DNA of 64,000 nt from SZAS-103 sp038316385 (GCA_038316385.1 JBBQAN010000006.1:1-64000), one strand, 5' to 3'; counted from the first letter of the stretch, positions 8,901 to 17,543 are shown. A program made the numbers and translations. Notes: a model not told the origin generated them from the letters alone.

Positions 8901-10415
8901 TCACGCGTCCGAATAGTCTGCCGCATTGGTTGCATCCTTGCTGCGCGCAGTCTTGAGCGCATCTGCGATGGTGGTAAACAAAACCGCCACAATCATGTTC
9001 GCAACCAGCGCGGTCACCCCGATATAAACCATGCCGAGCCCCGGAATCGGGAACATCGGCTTCATCCCCTGCAACCAACTCAGCGTCGTGCCCAACACCA
9101 TGCCAACCGTCCAGCCAGCGAGCAGGGCATTGGCGCGGAACCAGCGTGTGTACAAGCCAAACACGATCGCCGGGAACACCTGCAGCATCCAGATGCCGCC
9201 GAGCAATTGCAGATTGATCGCGTATTCCAGCGGAAGGAACACGACGAACGCCAGCGCGCCGAACTTGACCACGAGTGAGGTGACCTTGGCGACGGACGAT
9301 TCCTGCCTCGGGCTCATGTTCGCGTTGATATACGGTCGCCAGATGTTGCGGGTGACCAGGTTTGCCGCGCCGATCGACATGATCGCCGCCGGCACCAATG
9401 CGCCGAGCGCAATCGCGGCGAAGCAGAATCCGGCGAACCATTCCGGGAAGCTCTGCAACACCAGCGCCGGCACGATCGCCGTGCCTTTGGCCTGCACATG
9501 CGCGGCGATGGCCATGTAGCCCATCAGCGCGATCAGCCCGAGCATCACGCTGTACGCCGGCAGCAGCATGGCATTGCGGCGGATGGTTTTCGCACTGTCC
9601 GCCGCGAGTACGCCGGTGGATGCGTGCGGGTACAGCATCAACGCCATCGCCGAACCGAGCGCGAGGCTCGCAAAACCCATCGCCTGCCCGGGTTGCAGGA
9701 CGATGCCGGTCGCGCCACCTTTCGCCGCGAACGCCTGATTTGCCGCCGTGAAGATCGCGCCGTAGCCGCCGAGTTGCAGCGGAATCATGATCACTGCCGC
9801 GATCACGAAGATGTAGATCATCGTGTCCTTGACGAAGGCGATGAGCGCCGGCGCGCGCAGGCCGCTCGTGTAGGTGTAGAGCGCGAGCACGATGAACGCT
9901 GCGACCAGAGCGATTTCCGCGCCTTGGGTGACGGCGCCAAAGCCCATCGCCTGGAACACGACCTGCATACCGACCAGTTGCAGCGCGATGTAAGGCATCG
10001 TCGCCAGTACGCCGGTCAGCGCTACCGCGAGTGCCAACCAACGGCTACCGTGGCGGCCTACGGCGAAGTCGGCGATGGTGATGTAGCCGTGGCGATGGCA
10101 GACGTTCCACAGTCGCGGCATCAACGCAAAGAAGATCGGGAACGCGATGATGGTGTAGGGCAGGGCGAAGAATCCAAACGCGCCGACCGCATACACCAGC
10201 GCCGGCACCGCGATCACCGTGTACGCCGTGTACAGGTCGCCGCCGAGCAGGAACCAGGTGACGATCGTGCCGAAGCGGCGTCCGCCGAGGCCCCATTCGT
10301 GCAACAGGTCGAGGTCGCCGGCTTTCCAGCGCGAGGCGACGAAGCCGATCACGGTGACGGATGCGAAGAAGAACGCGAACACCGCCCATGCAGTCCAGTG
10401 CACGGCGCCCGTCAT
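8901..10415 (-). CDS. Sodium:solute symporter family permease (monocarboxylate-type)
   Basis: A 504-residue polytopic inner-membrane protein of the SSS family with about 13 hydrophobic segments. Family-type stretches include WGLGGRRFGTIVTWFLLGGDLYTAYT (about 40-65) and GYITIADFAVGRHGSRWLA (about 120-138). The first Met of this entry, MTGAVHWTAW, overlaps the stop of the upstream DUF3311 gene (ATGA), which fixes the start better than the longer frame. DUF3311 proteins commonly pair with MctP-like monocarboxylate permeases, so pyruvate, lactate or similar acids are likely substrates; this is inference. Confidence 0.82.
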   Translation of the reverse strand: MTGAVHWTAWAVFAFFFASVTVIGFVASRWKAGDLDLLHEWGLGGRRFGTIVTWFLLGGDLYTAYTVIAVPALVYAVGAFGFFALPYTIIAFPIFFALMPRLWNVCHRHGYITIADFAVGRHGSRWLALAVALTGVLATMPYIALQLVGMQVVFQAMGFGAVTQGAEIALVAAFIVLALYTYTSGLRAPALIAFVKDTMIYIFVIAAVIMIPLQLGGYGAIFTAANQAFAAKGGATGIVLQPGQAMGFASLALGSAMALMLYPHASTGVLAADSAKTIRRNAMLLPAYSVMLGLIALMGYMAIAAHVQAKGTAIVPALVLQSFPEWFAGFCFAAIALGALVPAAIMSIGAANLVTRNIWRPYINANMSPRQESSVAKVTSLVVKFGALAFVVFLPLEYAINLQLLGGIWMLQVFPAIVFGLYTRWFRANALLAGWTVGMVLGTTLSWLQGMKPMFPIPGLGMVYIGVTALVANMIVAVLFTTIADALKTARSKDATNAADYSDA

Positions 10416-10582
10416 GACTTGCGCCCACGGTCGATGAACCAGAGTAGCGGCGGCAGCAACAGCAGCCACAGAAACAGATACCAATAGAAGAACGGGAATT
10501 CCCACAGCGCCGGTTGCTCACGGTTGTAAAAGGGGACGAAAAGCGTAGCTGCAAATGGAATCAGCAAGAGCAGTCGGCGCAT
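10412..10582 (-). CDS. DUF3311 small membrane protein
   Basis: A 56-residue protein with two hydrophobic segments (about 3-17 and 28-48), the sequence FFYWYLFLWLLLLP and a short basic tail IDRGRKS. This is the size and pattern of DUF3311 proteins, which sit immediately upstream of SSS-type permeases as apparent small subunits. Its stop overlaps the start of the symporter gene by 4 bases (ATGA), so the two are translationally coupled. Function is not established. Confidence 0.8.
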   Translation of the reverse strand: MRRLLLLIPFAATLFVPFYNREQPALWEFPFFYWYLFLWLLLLPPLLWFIDRGRKS

Positions 10583-10655
10583 GGGATTCGCGGTCCTTCT
10601 GTCGTTGGCAACAATGGTCGATTCGCGGCGAATTCCGGCCCGCGAAGAGCCGCGA

Positions 10656-11528
10656 TCATCGCGCAAGTCCGTCAAGCAACGGTACTTCGCCGCACGGCAT
10701 GCCTGCGCATTGCAGCCCGTACCTCGGTCGATCCACCGCCATAACCGCCAACGCTTCGTCGCCGATGCTGCTGACGATGCTACCCAGCACACGGCCATCA
10801 GCGCTGACTTCATTCCCAACTTTCAGAACTTTGCCTGCAATCCGCGCAAGTCCACGCTTCGCCTGGCCGAGATAATGCGTGCGTGCGACGATTTCCTGTC
10901 CCGGATAGCAGCCTTTTTTCAGGCTGTAGGCGTTGAGCCGTTCCAGCGACAGCATTTGCGGCGTCCACGTTTCGCTCTGATCCACAGGCAGATGTGGCAG
11001 TCCGTGGGCGAGATCAAAGGCGGTCCAGCGCGCCTCGCTTCCCACAGCCATCGCATCAGCGGGATCGAACGTTTCCGTTTCAATGCGCAATGTGCGCGGC
11101 CCACCGCTCGCGCCGACATCGAGTTCAACGAATTCGTTGTCCGCGTTTGAATCGAGATAAGCACTGGAACCGCTCGCGCATTGCGCTTGTGCAAACGTGC
11201 CAAGCACTACGCAATCCGCTCGCACATCGAGTTTCACCTTGCTGCGGAACACAAACCGCTGCAGCCGTGCGACCAGTTCTGCAGCCGGAAAGTCGGGAGC
11301 CAGCAACAAATAGCGATCCGCATCCTGCGCGATCAATGCAAACAGGGCGATCACGCGACCTTTCGGGTTCAGCCATCCGTTCCACTGCCATTGCAACTGC
11401 GTCAGCGCATGCACGTCATTCATCAGTTGCGCCTGCAGGAACGCTGTGGCGTCGCTGCCGCTGGCCTCCACGACCTGCCATCCGGGCAGCGGGAAACGGT
11501 CGAAAGGCGCGTCTTGCTTGTGCGTCAT
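10656..11528 (-). CDS. ygfZ: YgfZ/GcvT-domain folate-binding protein
   Basis: A 290-residue protein of the YgfZ family, which helps iron-sulfur cluster enzymes such as MiaB using folate. The signature K-G-C-Y-P-G-Q-E-I-V-A-R is visible at about residues 200-211, including the conserved cysteine. The N-terminal PLPGWQVVEASGSDATAFLQAQLMND matches family openings. It is divergent from the DUF1674 gene of the sdh operon, with only 28 bases between start codons, so the two promoters must overlap. A role supporting Fe-S enzymes would fit next to the Fe-S-containing SDH. Confidence 0.87.
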   Translation of the reverse strand: MTHKQDAPFDRFPLPGWQVVEASGSDATAFLQAQLMNDVHALTQLQWQWNGWLNPKGRVIALFALIAQDADRYLLLAPDFPAAELVARLQRFVFRSKVKLDVRADCVVLGTFAQAQCASGSSAYLDSNADNEFVELDVGASGGPRTLRIETETFDPADAMAVGSEARWTAFDLAHGLPHLPVDQSETWTPQMLSLERLNAYSLKKGCYPGQEIVARTHYLGQAKRGLARIAGKVLKVGNEVSADGRVLGSIVSSIGDEALAVMAVDRPRYGLQCAGMPCGEVPLLDGLAR

Positions 11529-11556
11529 GGCCTCGGGTCTTAAACTTGACGCTCAG

Positions 11557-11754
11557 ATGAGCAATTCCCGAATGATAGGCGAAACACCGCACGCAACCGA
11601 TGCTGGCGATGCCCCGCCAGAACGCGAACCCGTATCCGGCGACGCCGCGAAGCCGGTCAAGCCGCCGTTGCCACGCGAGATCGGCGGTCGCGATGGGCCC
11701 GAACCGACGCGCTTCGGCGACTGGGAGAAAAACGGACGCTGCATCGATTTCTGA
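11557..11754 (+). CDS. DUF1674 / SDHAF4-like succinate dehydrogenase assembly factor
   Basis: A 65-residue protein with an unstructured acidic/proline-rich first half and the conserved C-terminal block EIGGRDGPEPTRFGDWEKNG followed by RCIDF. That block is the DUF1674 signature shared with eukaryotic SDHAF4/Sdh8, which binds flavinylated SdhA and aids its assembly with SdhB. It lies immediately upstream of sdhC on the same strand, as the proposed role predicts. The start at 11557 has no clear ribosome binding site; 11572 is an alternative that changes only the disordered tail. Confidence 0.85.
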   Translation: MSNSRMIGETPHATDAGDAPPEREPVSGDAAKPVKPPLPREIGGRDGPEPTRFGDWEKNGRCIDF

Positions 11755-11839
11755 CGCATGATTGATTGAATGTGCTTGCACGGATGCGACCGCGTTCGCG
11801 CAACGCGTCGGTTCCGCACGAATGAAGATGGAAATGCCC

Positions 11840-12235
11840 ATGGCGACTCCCGAACGTCCGCTTTCGCCCTTCACCTCGGTGTATCGGCCGCAGATCACCA
11901 CGGTGATGTCGATCCTGCATCGCATCACTGGCGTGATTCTTGCGATCGGCGCGTTTGGTATCGCGTGGTGGCTCTTGGCCGTCTCGGCCAGCCCGGAGCG
12001 CTATGCGCAGTTCACCGATCTCGCCGGCTCGCTGCCGGGCAAGATCGTGCTGGCCGGCTTCAGTTATTGCCTGATGTATCACTTGCTCAATGGCATCCGC
12101 CACTTGTTCTGGGACGCGGGCAAGGGCTTCGAGATCAAGCAGTTTTACGCTTCGGGATGGACGGTGGTGGTGTTGTCGTTCGTCTTCACCGGCCTGCTGT
12201 GGATGCTGGCGCTGACTCACGGAGTTGCTGCATGA
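11840..12235 (+). CDS. sdhC: Succinate dehydrogenase cytochrome b556 subunit
   Basis: Inner-membrane haem-b and quinone-binding anchor subunit of complex II, 131 residues with three transmembrane helices. The motif RPLSPFTSVYRPQITTVMSI at the N-terminus leads into S-I-L-H-R-I-T-G, the SdhC haem/quinone motif. A second conserved segment, YHLLNGIRHLFWD, contains the likely haem-ligand His. Four in-frame ATGs lie within 18 bases; 11840 gives the usual family N-terminus, 11822 is possible. The stop overlaps the sdhD start (ATGA). Confidence 0.9.
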   Translation: MATPERPLSPFTSVYRPQITTVMSILHRITGVILAIGAFGIAWWLLAVSASPERYAQFTDLAGSLPGKIVLAGFSYCLMYHLLNGIRHLFWDAGKGFEIKQFYASGWTVVVLSFVFTGLLWMLALTHGVAA

Positions 12236-12636
12236 GCATGCCGATGAACGATCCGACTGATATGCGCGATCCTCTGGCGCGTGCCCGCGGCCTCGGCTCG
12301 GCCCAGGACGGCGTTCATCACTGGTGGATGCAGCGGCTCACCGCGGTTGCGCTGGCGATTCTTTCGCCGTGGTTCGTGTGGATGCTGGTGTCGCTGATCG
12401 GTACCGACCAGGGCTTCGTGCGCGCTACCGTCGCCAATCCACGATATGCGTTGCCGCTGCTGGCTTTTGTGCTGGCGCTGTTCTGGCACGCGAAGCTCGG
12501 ACTGCAGGTGGTGATCGAGGATTACGTGCATACGCGCTGGCTGGAGATCACGGCGCAGATCGCTGTGAACTTCGCCTGCGTGCTTGGCGCGCTGGCCTGC
12601 GTGTTCGCGATCGCGCGCATCGCGCTGTCGGCATGA
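12232..12636 (+). CDS. sdhD: Succinate dehydrogenase hydrophobic membrane anchor subunit
   Basis: A 134-residue second membrane anchor of complex II, with three hydrophobic helices. The N-terminal GLGSAQDGVHHWWMQRLTAV contains the W-x-x-Q-R-x-T-A motif of SdhD. LFWHAKLGLQVVIEDYVH (about 80-97) carries the conserved His and the D-Y of the quinone site. It overlaps sdhC by 4 bases and is followed after 43 bases by sdhA. Together with SdhC it docks the SdhAB dimer and passes electrons to ubiquinone. Confidence 0.9.
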   Translation: MSMPMNDPTDMRDPLARARGLGSAQDGVHHWWMQRLTAVALAILSPWFVWMLVSLIGTDQGFVRATVANPRYALPLLAFVLALFWHAKLGLQVVIEDYVHTRWLEITAQIAVNFACVLGALACVFAIARIALSA

Positions 12637-12679
12637 GCCTCACCGTCAACGCGCAACCATTTTTCAATCTGGGTCTTTC

Positions 12680-14470
12680 ATGACGACTGCGTACAAAATC
12701 ACCGAACATCAGTTCGACATGGTCGTGGTTGGCGCCGGCGGCGCTGGCTTGCGCGCCACCTTCGGGCTGGCCGCCAAAGGCCTCAATACCGCCTGCATCA
12801 CCAAGGTGTTCCCAACGCGCTCGCACACTGTCGCAGCGCAGGGCGGCATTTCCGCCGCGCTCGGCAACATGGGCGAGGACGACTGGCGCTGGCATTTCTA
12901 CGACACCATCAAGGGCGGCGACTGGCTCGGCGACCAGGACGCGGTCGAGTACATGTGTCGCAACGCGATGGCGGCGGTGATCGAACTCGAACACCAGGGC
13001 GTGCCGTTCTCGCGCACCGAGGAAGGCAAGATTTACCAGCGCCCGTTTGGCGGCATGACCACGCATTACGGCGAGGGCACCGCCCAACGCACCTGCGCCG
13101 CGGCCGACCGCACCGGCCACGCGATGCTGCACACGCTGTACCAGCAATCTCTCGCGCACCACGCGCAGTTCTTCATCGAATATTTCGCGCTCGACCTGAT
13201 CATGGATGCCGATGGTGCCTGCAAGGGCGTGCTCGCACTGGACATGTCCACCGGCGAACTGCATCTGTTCCGCGCCCACGGTACCGTGCTCGCCACCGGC
13301 GGCTACGGGCGTGCGTATTTCACGTGTACCTCTGCGCACACCTGCACCGGCGACGGCGGCGGCATGGTGTTGCGTGCCGGACTGCCGCTGCAGGACATGG
13401 AGTTCGTCCAGTTCCATCCGACCGGCATCTATGGTGCCGGCATGCTGATCACCGAGGGCGTGCGCGGGGAAGGCGGCATCCTGCGCAATTCCGAGGGCGA
13501 GCGCTTCATGGAACGCTACGCGCCGCACGCCAAGGATCTGGCGTCACGCGACGTGGTTTCCCGGGCGATGACCGTAGAGATCCGCGAAGGCCGCGGCGTC
13601 GGCGAGAAGAAGGACCACATTTTCCTGCACCTCGATCACCTCGACCCGAAGGTGATCCACGAGAGACTGCCGGGCATCGCCGAGACCGCGAAGATTTTCG
13701 CGAACGTCGACGTGACCAAGGAGCCCATCCCGGTGTCGCCGACTGTCCACTACAACATGGGCGGCATCCCGACCAACTACCACGGCGAAGTCGTGACATT
13801 GAAGGACGGCAATCCCGACACCATCGTGCAGGGTTTGTATGCGATCGGCGAAGCGGCTTGCGTGTCGGTGCACGGCGCGAATCGACTCGGCTCCAATTCG
13901 CTGCTCGACCTGGTCGTATTCGGTCGCGCGGTCGCCGAACGCTGTGCAGAAAAGATCAAGCCCGCGCAGGCGCATTCGACGTTGCCGAAGTCGGCTTGCG
14001 ACCGCTCCGTCGCGAACCTCGACCGGCTGCGCAATGCCGGCGGGACTCTTTCGACCGCCCAGATCCGCGATGCGATGCAGCATGGCATGCAGCGCTACGC
14101 ACCGGTGTTCCGCACCGGTGATGGACTGGCTGAGGGAGTCGACACGATCACGCAAGTCGCGAAGTCCTTCGCTGATGTGCGCGTTAGCGATCGCTCGCTG
14201 GTGTGGAATTCCGACCTGATCGAAACCCTGGAACTGCAAAACCTGCTCGGCCAGGCACAGGCGACGATGGTGTCGGCCGCGAACCGTACGGAATCGCGCG
14301 GCGCGCATGCACGCGAGGACTTCGAGGATCGCGACGACGCCCACTGGATGAAGCATTCGCTGTGCTGGGTTGATGCGCAACACCAAACCCATATCGATTA
14401 CCGGCCGGTGCATCTCAGCACGTTGACCGACGACGTGGCCTCGGTGCCGCCGAAGCCAAGAGTGTATTGA
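12680..14470 (+). CDS. sdhA: Succinate dehydrogenase flavoprotein subunit
   Basis: A 596-residue catalytic subunit that oxidises succinate to fumarate in the TCA cycle. The dinucleotide-binding motif VVGAGGAGLRA is at about residues 17-27. The covalent FAD attachment histidine lies in SHTVAAQGGI (about 48-57). Substrate/catalytic segments include QFHPTGIYGAG, EGVRGEGG and RLGSNSLLDLVVFGR. The start at 12680 follows the short sdhD-sdhA gap; longer frames upstream overlap sdhD. It is expected to need flavinylation help from SdhE and the DUF1674 protein encoded beside it. Confidence 0.97.
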   Translation: MTTAYKITEHQFDMVVVGAGGAGLRATFGLAAKGLNTACITKVFPTRSHTVAAQGGISAALGNMGEDDWRWHFYDTIKGGDWLGDQDAVEYMCRNAMAAVIELEHQGVPFSRTEEGKIYQRPFGGMTTHYGEGTAQRTCAAADRTGHAMLHTLYQQSLAHHAQFFIEYFALDLIMDADGACKGVLALDMSTGELHLFRAHGTVLATGGYGRAYFTCTSAHTCTGDGGGMVLRAGLPLQDMEFVQFHPTGIYGAGMLITEGVRGEGGILRNSEGERFMERYAPHAKDLASRDVVSRAMTVEIREGRGVGEKKDHIFLHLDHLDPKVIHERLPGIAETAKIFANVDVTKEPIPVSPTVHYNMGGIPTNYHGEVVTLKDGNPDTIVQGLYAIGEAACVSVHGANRLGSNSLLDLVVFGRAVAERCAEKIKPAQAHSTLPKSACDRSVANLDRLRNAGGTLSTAQIRDAMQHGMQRYAPVFRTGDGLAEGVDTITQVAKSFADVRVSDRSLVWNSDLIETLELQNLLGQAQATMVSAANRTESRGAHAREDFEDRDDAHWMKHSLCWVDAQHQTHIDYRPVHLSTLTDDVASVPPKPRVY

Positions 14471-14474
14471 CGGT

Positions 14475-14625
14475 GGAACGGGGAACAGGGAACAGGAACA
14501 GGGAACGGGCAGCTCAAGAGCAGAAGGAGTGGCAGGATGATTTATCAACGCGACCGGCAGTACCCAGTGTGCGAGCTTGAGGCTTATACCGGTTCTCCGT
14601 TCCCCATTCCCTGTTCCCGGCTCTG
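14475..14625. repeat. GGGAACA-type purine-rich repeats in inverted orientation between sdhA and sdhB
   Basis: Bases 14475-14511 are an imperfect tandem array of GGGAACA/GGAACA units on the plus strand. Bases 14588-14618 carry the complementary version (CCGTTCCCCATTCCCTGTTC). The two arms are inverted and separated by about 75 bases, so a long hairpin in the mRNA is possible. Similar polypurine units are common between genes in Xanthomonadales. The 160-base gap contains no gene. Confidence 0.75.
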
Positions 14626-14630
14626 ACACC

Positions 14631-15416
14631 ATGTCCGAATTCACGCTTCCGAAAAACTCGAAGGTCGGCAAAGGCAAGCGGTTCGCTGCGCCTGCGGGCA
14701 GCAAACAGGTGCGTGCGTTCAAGATCTATCGCTGGAATCCGGACGACGGCCAGAACCCGCGCACCGATACCTTTGAGGTCGATCTCGCGAAATGCGGGCC
14801 GATGGTCCTCGATGCGCTGATCAAGATCAAGAACGAGATCGATCCGACGCTGACCTTCCGCCGTTCGTGCCGTGAAGGCATCTGCGGTTCGTGCGCGATG
14901 AACATCGACGGCGTCAACACGCTGGCATGCACGCGCGCGATCGAGGATTGCGGCAAAGTCGAGGTGCCGATCTATCCGCTGCCGCACATGCCGGTGGTGA
15001 AGGACCTCGTACCCGACCTGACGCATTTCTACGCGCAGTACGCTTCGATCAAGCCGTGGATTCGCACCCAGAGCGCACCGCCGCCGGATCGCGAACGCCT
15101 GCAGTCGCCCGAAGAGCGCAAACGCCTCGACGGCCTCTACGAGTGCATCCTCTGTGCCTGCTGTTCGACCGCTTGTCCTAGCTACTGGTGGAATGGTGAT
15201 CGCTATCTCGGCCCGGCGATCCTGCTGCAGGCGTATCGCTGGATAGTCGATTCGCGCGACGAGGACACCGGCGCGCGGCTTGATGACCTTGAGGATCCGT
15301 TCAAGCTCTACCGCTGCCACACCATCATGAATTGCACGCGCACTTGTCCGAAGGGATTGAACCCTGCGAAGGCGATCGCGGAACTCAAGAAGCTGATGCT
15401 GCAGCGTCGTGGGTGA
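14631..15416 (+). CDS. sdhB: Succinate dehydrogenase iron-sulfur subunit
   Basis: A 261-residue electron-transfer subunit of complex II. The [2Fe-2S] ligands lie in SCREGICGSCAMNIDG with a later LACTRAI (about 80-107). The [4Fe-4S] and [3Fe-4S] ligands lie in CILCACCSTACPSYWW and CHTIMNCTRTCPKGLNP in the C-terminal half. The start at 14631 gives the expected N-terminus; the upstream frame runs through the repeat region. It is separated from sdhA by a 160-base gap with inverted repeats, which is unusual inside this operon. Confidence 0.96.
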   Translation: MSEFTLPKNSKVGKGKRFAAPAGSKQVRAFKIYRWNPDDGQNPRTDTFEVDLAKCGPMVLDALIKIKNEIDPTLTFRRSCREGICGSCAMNIDGVNTLACTRAIEDCGKVEVPIYPLPHMPVVKDLVPDLTHFYAQYASIKPWIRTQSAPPPDRERLQSPEERKRLDGLYECILCACCSTACPSYWWNGDRYLGPAILLQAYRWIVDSRDEDTGARLDDLEDPFKLYRCHTIMNCTRTCPKGLNPAKAIAELKKLMLQRRG

Positions 15417-15428
15417 GCCGGCACGCTT

Positions 15429-15479
15429 GCGAGCCATCGGCTCGCGTGTCGGCGAACGCCCGGCCAAGGATGGCCGGGC
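15429..15479. repeat. Two adjacent hairpins between sdhB and sdhE
   Basis: GCGAGCC-ATC-GGCTCGC (15429-15445) and GCCCGGCC-AAGGAT-GGCCGGGC (15458-15479) are two perfect stems of 7 and 8 base pairs. There is no T tract after either, so they look like RNA-stabilising or REP-like elements rather than simple terminators. They lie in the 142-base gap between sdhB and sdhE. Confidence 0.6.
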
Positions 15480-15558
15480 CGGGCAAGTGCAACTGTGTCG
15501 CCATGGACGGCAAACGTGAGACCACCTGAAGTAGCATCACGGCCCAGAGACGACGTTC

Positions 15559-15804
15559 GTGGACGATTCCGAAATCCCGCGCCTGCGCTGGCGCTGCCGT
15601 CGTGGCATGCGCGAGCTCGACCAATTGCTGACACGCTGGCTGGATCGTGGCTATCCGCAATCCGATGCAGACCAACGCGCGGCGTTCACGCGCTTGCTCG
15701 ATTGCGAGGACGATGCGTTGTGGCGCTGGTGCATGGGCACCGCAAAGCCGGATGACAGGGAACTCGATGAACTCGTCGGACGCATCCGCAACCTGTCGGC
15801 TTGA
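15559..15804 (+). CDS. sdhE: SdhE flavinylation factor (CptB family)
   Basis: An 81-residue helical protein that promotes covalent attachment of FAD to SdhA. The invariant R-G-x-x-E motif is present as RRGMRELD (about 14-21), followed by DADQRAAFTRLLDCEDDALWRWCMG, the usual D-x-x-LW/x-W block. The start codon is GTG. It follows sdhB by 142 bases and overlaps the ygfX frame by about 38 bases, the same neighbour as in E. coli. Confidence 0.92.
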   Translation: MDDSEIPRLRWRCRRGMRELDQLLTRWLDRGYPQSDADQRAAFTRLLDCEDDALWRWCMGTAKPDDRELDELVGRIRNLSA

Positions 15805-16222
15805 GTGGCGACGTTCGCGCTGGTTTCCGGCGGCGCTTTGCGTGCTGGCTGCAGCGGCGATCGCTTCATTGTGGCTGTCCGTATTGCCCTTGATTGCATG
15901 CGACATCGGCAGCGTTTTCGTGCTCGCGTATTGCGGCTGGCTGTTGCGTGCAGAACAGAGTCGTTCGGATTGCATGTTGACGTGGCAGGGCGGCGATGCG
16001 GATTGGCAGGTCGGATGCAATGACCATATCGAATCGCTGCGTCATGTTGGCGCGAGCATTCGAGGAGGGTTGGTCGTACTGACGCTGGTGGACGCCAGCG
16101 GTAAGCGACGTCGGTATGTCTGGTGGCCCGATACGCTCGGAACACGTGGCCGTCGTGCCTTGCGGCTCGCGATGCAAGTGAAGGAAACCACCACGCCGAC
16201 GCAGCCTGCTCTCGCAGAATGA
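15767..16222 (+). CDS. ygfX: YgfX-like membrane protein (CptA family)
   Basis: A roughly 151-residue protein with two close hydrophobic segments after RLEWRRSRWFP (about 22-41 and 44-61), then a cytoplasmic region ending RRYVWWPDTLGTRGRRALRLAMQ. The W-R-x-S-R opening and the WWPD...R..LR..LR ending are the YgfX pattern. In enterics ygfX pairs with sdhE and has been described as an inner-membrane partner of SdhE and as a toxin-like protein. The start at 15767 is the best ATG; it overlaps sdhE, which supports coupling. Confidence 0.75.
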   Translation: MNSSDASATCRLEWRRSRWFPAALCVLAAAAIASLWLSVLPLIACDIGSVFVLAYCGWLLRAEQSRSDCMLTWQGGDADWQVGCNDHIESLRHVGASIRGGLVVLTLVDASGKRRRYVWWPDTLGTRGRRALRLAMQVKETTTPTQPALAE

Positions 16223-16298
16223 ACATTTCCCGATCCGTGTTGCAGTGCCGATGATTGCACTGCCAGCGTTTCCGACGCCGACACTGGCACAATAGCGC

Positions 16299-17543
16299 AT
16301 GTTCAAACCGCTCTCGTTCGCCATCGGCCTGCGTTATACCCGCGCCAAGCGTCGCACAGGTTTCATCTCTTTCATTTCCGGCGTCTCGATCCTCGGGATC
16401 GCGGTCGGCATGATCGCGTTGATCACTACCATTGCGGTGATGACCGGCTTTCAGGAGGAATACCGCACGCGTCTGCTCAGCATGGTTGCGCACGCGACGA
16501 TCAGCGGCGTCGGCGAATCGCTGCCAGACTGGCAGGACGCCGTGCGCATGGCGCATCAGGACAAGCGCGTCGTCGGGGCGGCGCCTTACGTCGAACGCGA
16601 AGCGATGTTGCAGGGGAACAGCGAGCAGGGCGTGTTGCTGCGCGGCGTTCTGCCCGAGCGCGAAGATGAAGTGTCCGTTCTCTCGAAGAAAATGCTCGCC
16701 GGGAAATTGTCCGACCTGAAGCCTGGACAATTCGACATCGTCATCGGCAAGGAACTTGCGCTGGAACTCGGCGTCGGTGTCGGCGACAAGGTCACTGTGC
16801 TGGTCGCCGAGGGTAACGTCACGCCGATCGGCTTCATCCCGCGCGCAAAGGCATTCACCGTCGTCGGGATTTTCGAGGCAGGCATGCAGGAATACGATGT
16901 CGGCCTCGCAGTGACCCACATGCAGGACGCGCAGAAACTGTTGCGCATGGGCGTCGGCGTGACCGGCGTGCGCCTCAAGTTCACCGACATGTGGAAGGCC
17001 TACAGCGTCGCCGATGACCTCGCGAACCGCATGGGCGGCCTGTATCGCATTCGCGACTGGACGCGCGACAACGCCAACATGTTCAGCGCGCTGAAAATGG
17101 AAAAGACCGTGATGTTCCTGTTGCTGGTGCTGATCATCGGCGTCGCCACGTTCAACCTGCTGTCGTCGCTGGTGATGGTGGTGACCGACAAGCAGGCCGA
17201 CATCGCGATCCTGCGCACGCTGGGAATGCGACCCGGCGCGATCATGCGCGTGTTCATGGTGCAGGGTTGCGTGATCGGGACGCTCGGCGTGGTGCTTGGT
17301 GTCATTGGCGGCGTTGCGCTCACCAGGAATCTTGATCGCATCGTCGCGGTGATCGAACGTGTTACCGGCGTCCAGGTCATGCCGGCCGATGTGTACTACA
17401 TCAGCGGCTTGCCGACGCGACTGGAATGGAGCGATGTCGGCACGATAGCGGCGGTGGGGCTGGTGCTGTGTTTCCTTGCAACCCTGTATCCGGCATGGCG
17501 TGCGGCGCGCATCGACCCGGCCAACGCGTTGCGTTACGAATGA
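16299..17543 (+). CDS. lolC: LolC/LolE-type lipoprotein-releasing permease
   Basis: A 414-residue inner-membrane subunit of the ABC system that releases outer-membrane lipoproteins to LolA. It has one N-terminal transmembrane helix (about 25-50), a large MacB-like periplasmic domain, and three C-terminal FtsX-type helices, with LLVLIIGVATFNLLSSLVMV and VTDKQADIAILRTLGMRPG as the coupling region. The opening FAIGLRYTRAKRRTGFISFI is typical of LolC/E. Only one permease gene is present beside lolD, so it may act as a homodimer (LolF-like); that is inference. Confidence 0.9.
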   Translation: MFKPLSFAIGLRYTRAKRRTGFISFISGVSILGIAVGMIALITTIAVMTGFQEEYRTRLLSMVAHATISGVGESLPDWQDAVRMAHQDKRVVGAAPYVEREAMLQGNSEQGVLLRGVLPEREDEVSVLSKKMLAGKLSDLKPGQFDIVIGKELALELGVGVGDKVTVLVAEGNVTPIGFIPRAKAFTVVGIFEAGMQEYDVGLAVTHMQDAQKLLRMGVGVTGVRLKFTDMWKAYSVADDLANRMGGLYRIRDWTRDNANMFSALKMEKTVMFLLLVLIIGVATFNLLSSLVMVVTDKQADIAILRTLGMRPGAIMRVFMVQGCVIGTLGVVLGVIGGVALTRNLDRIVAVIERVTGVQVMPADVYYISGLPTRLEWSDVGTIAAVGLVLCFLATLYPAWRAARIDPANALRYE

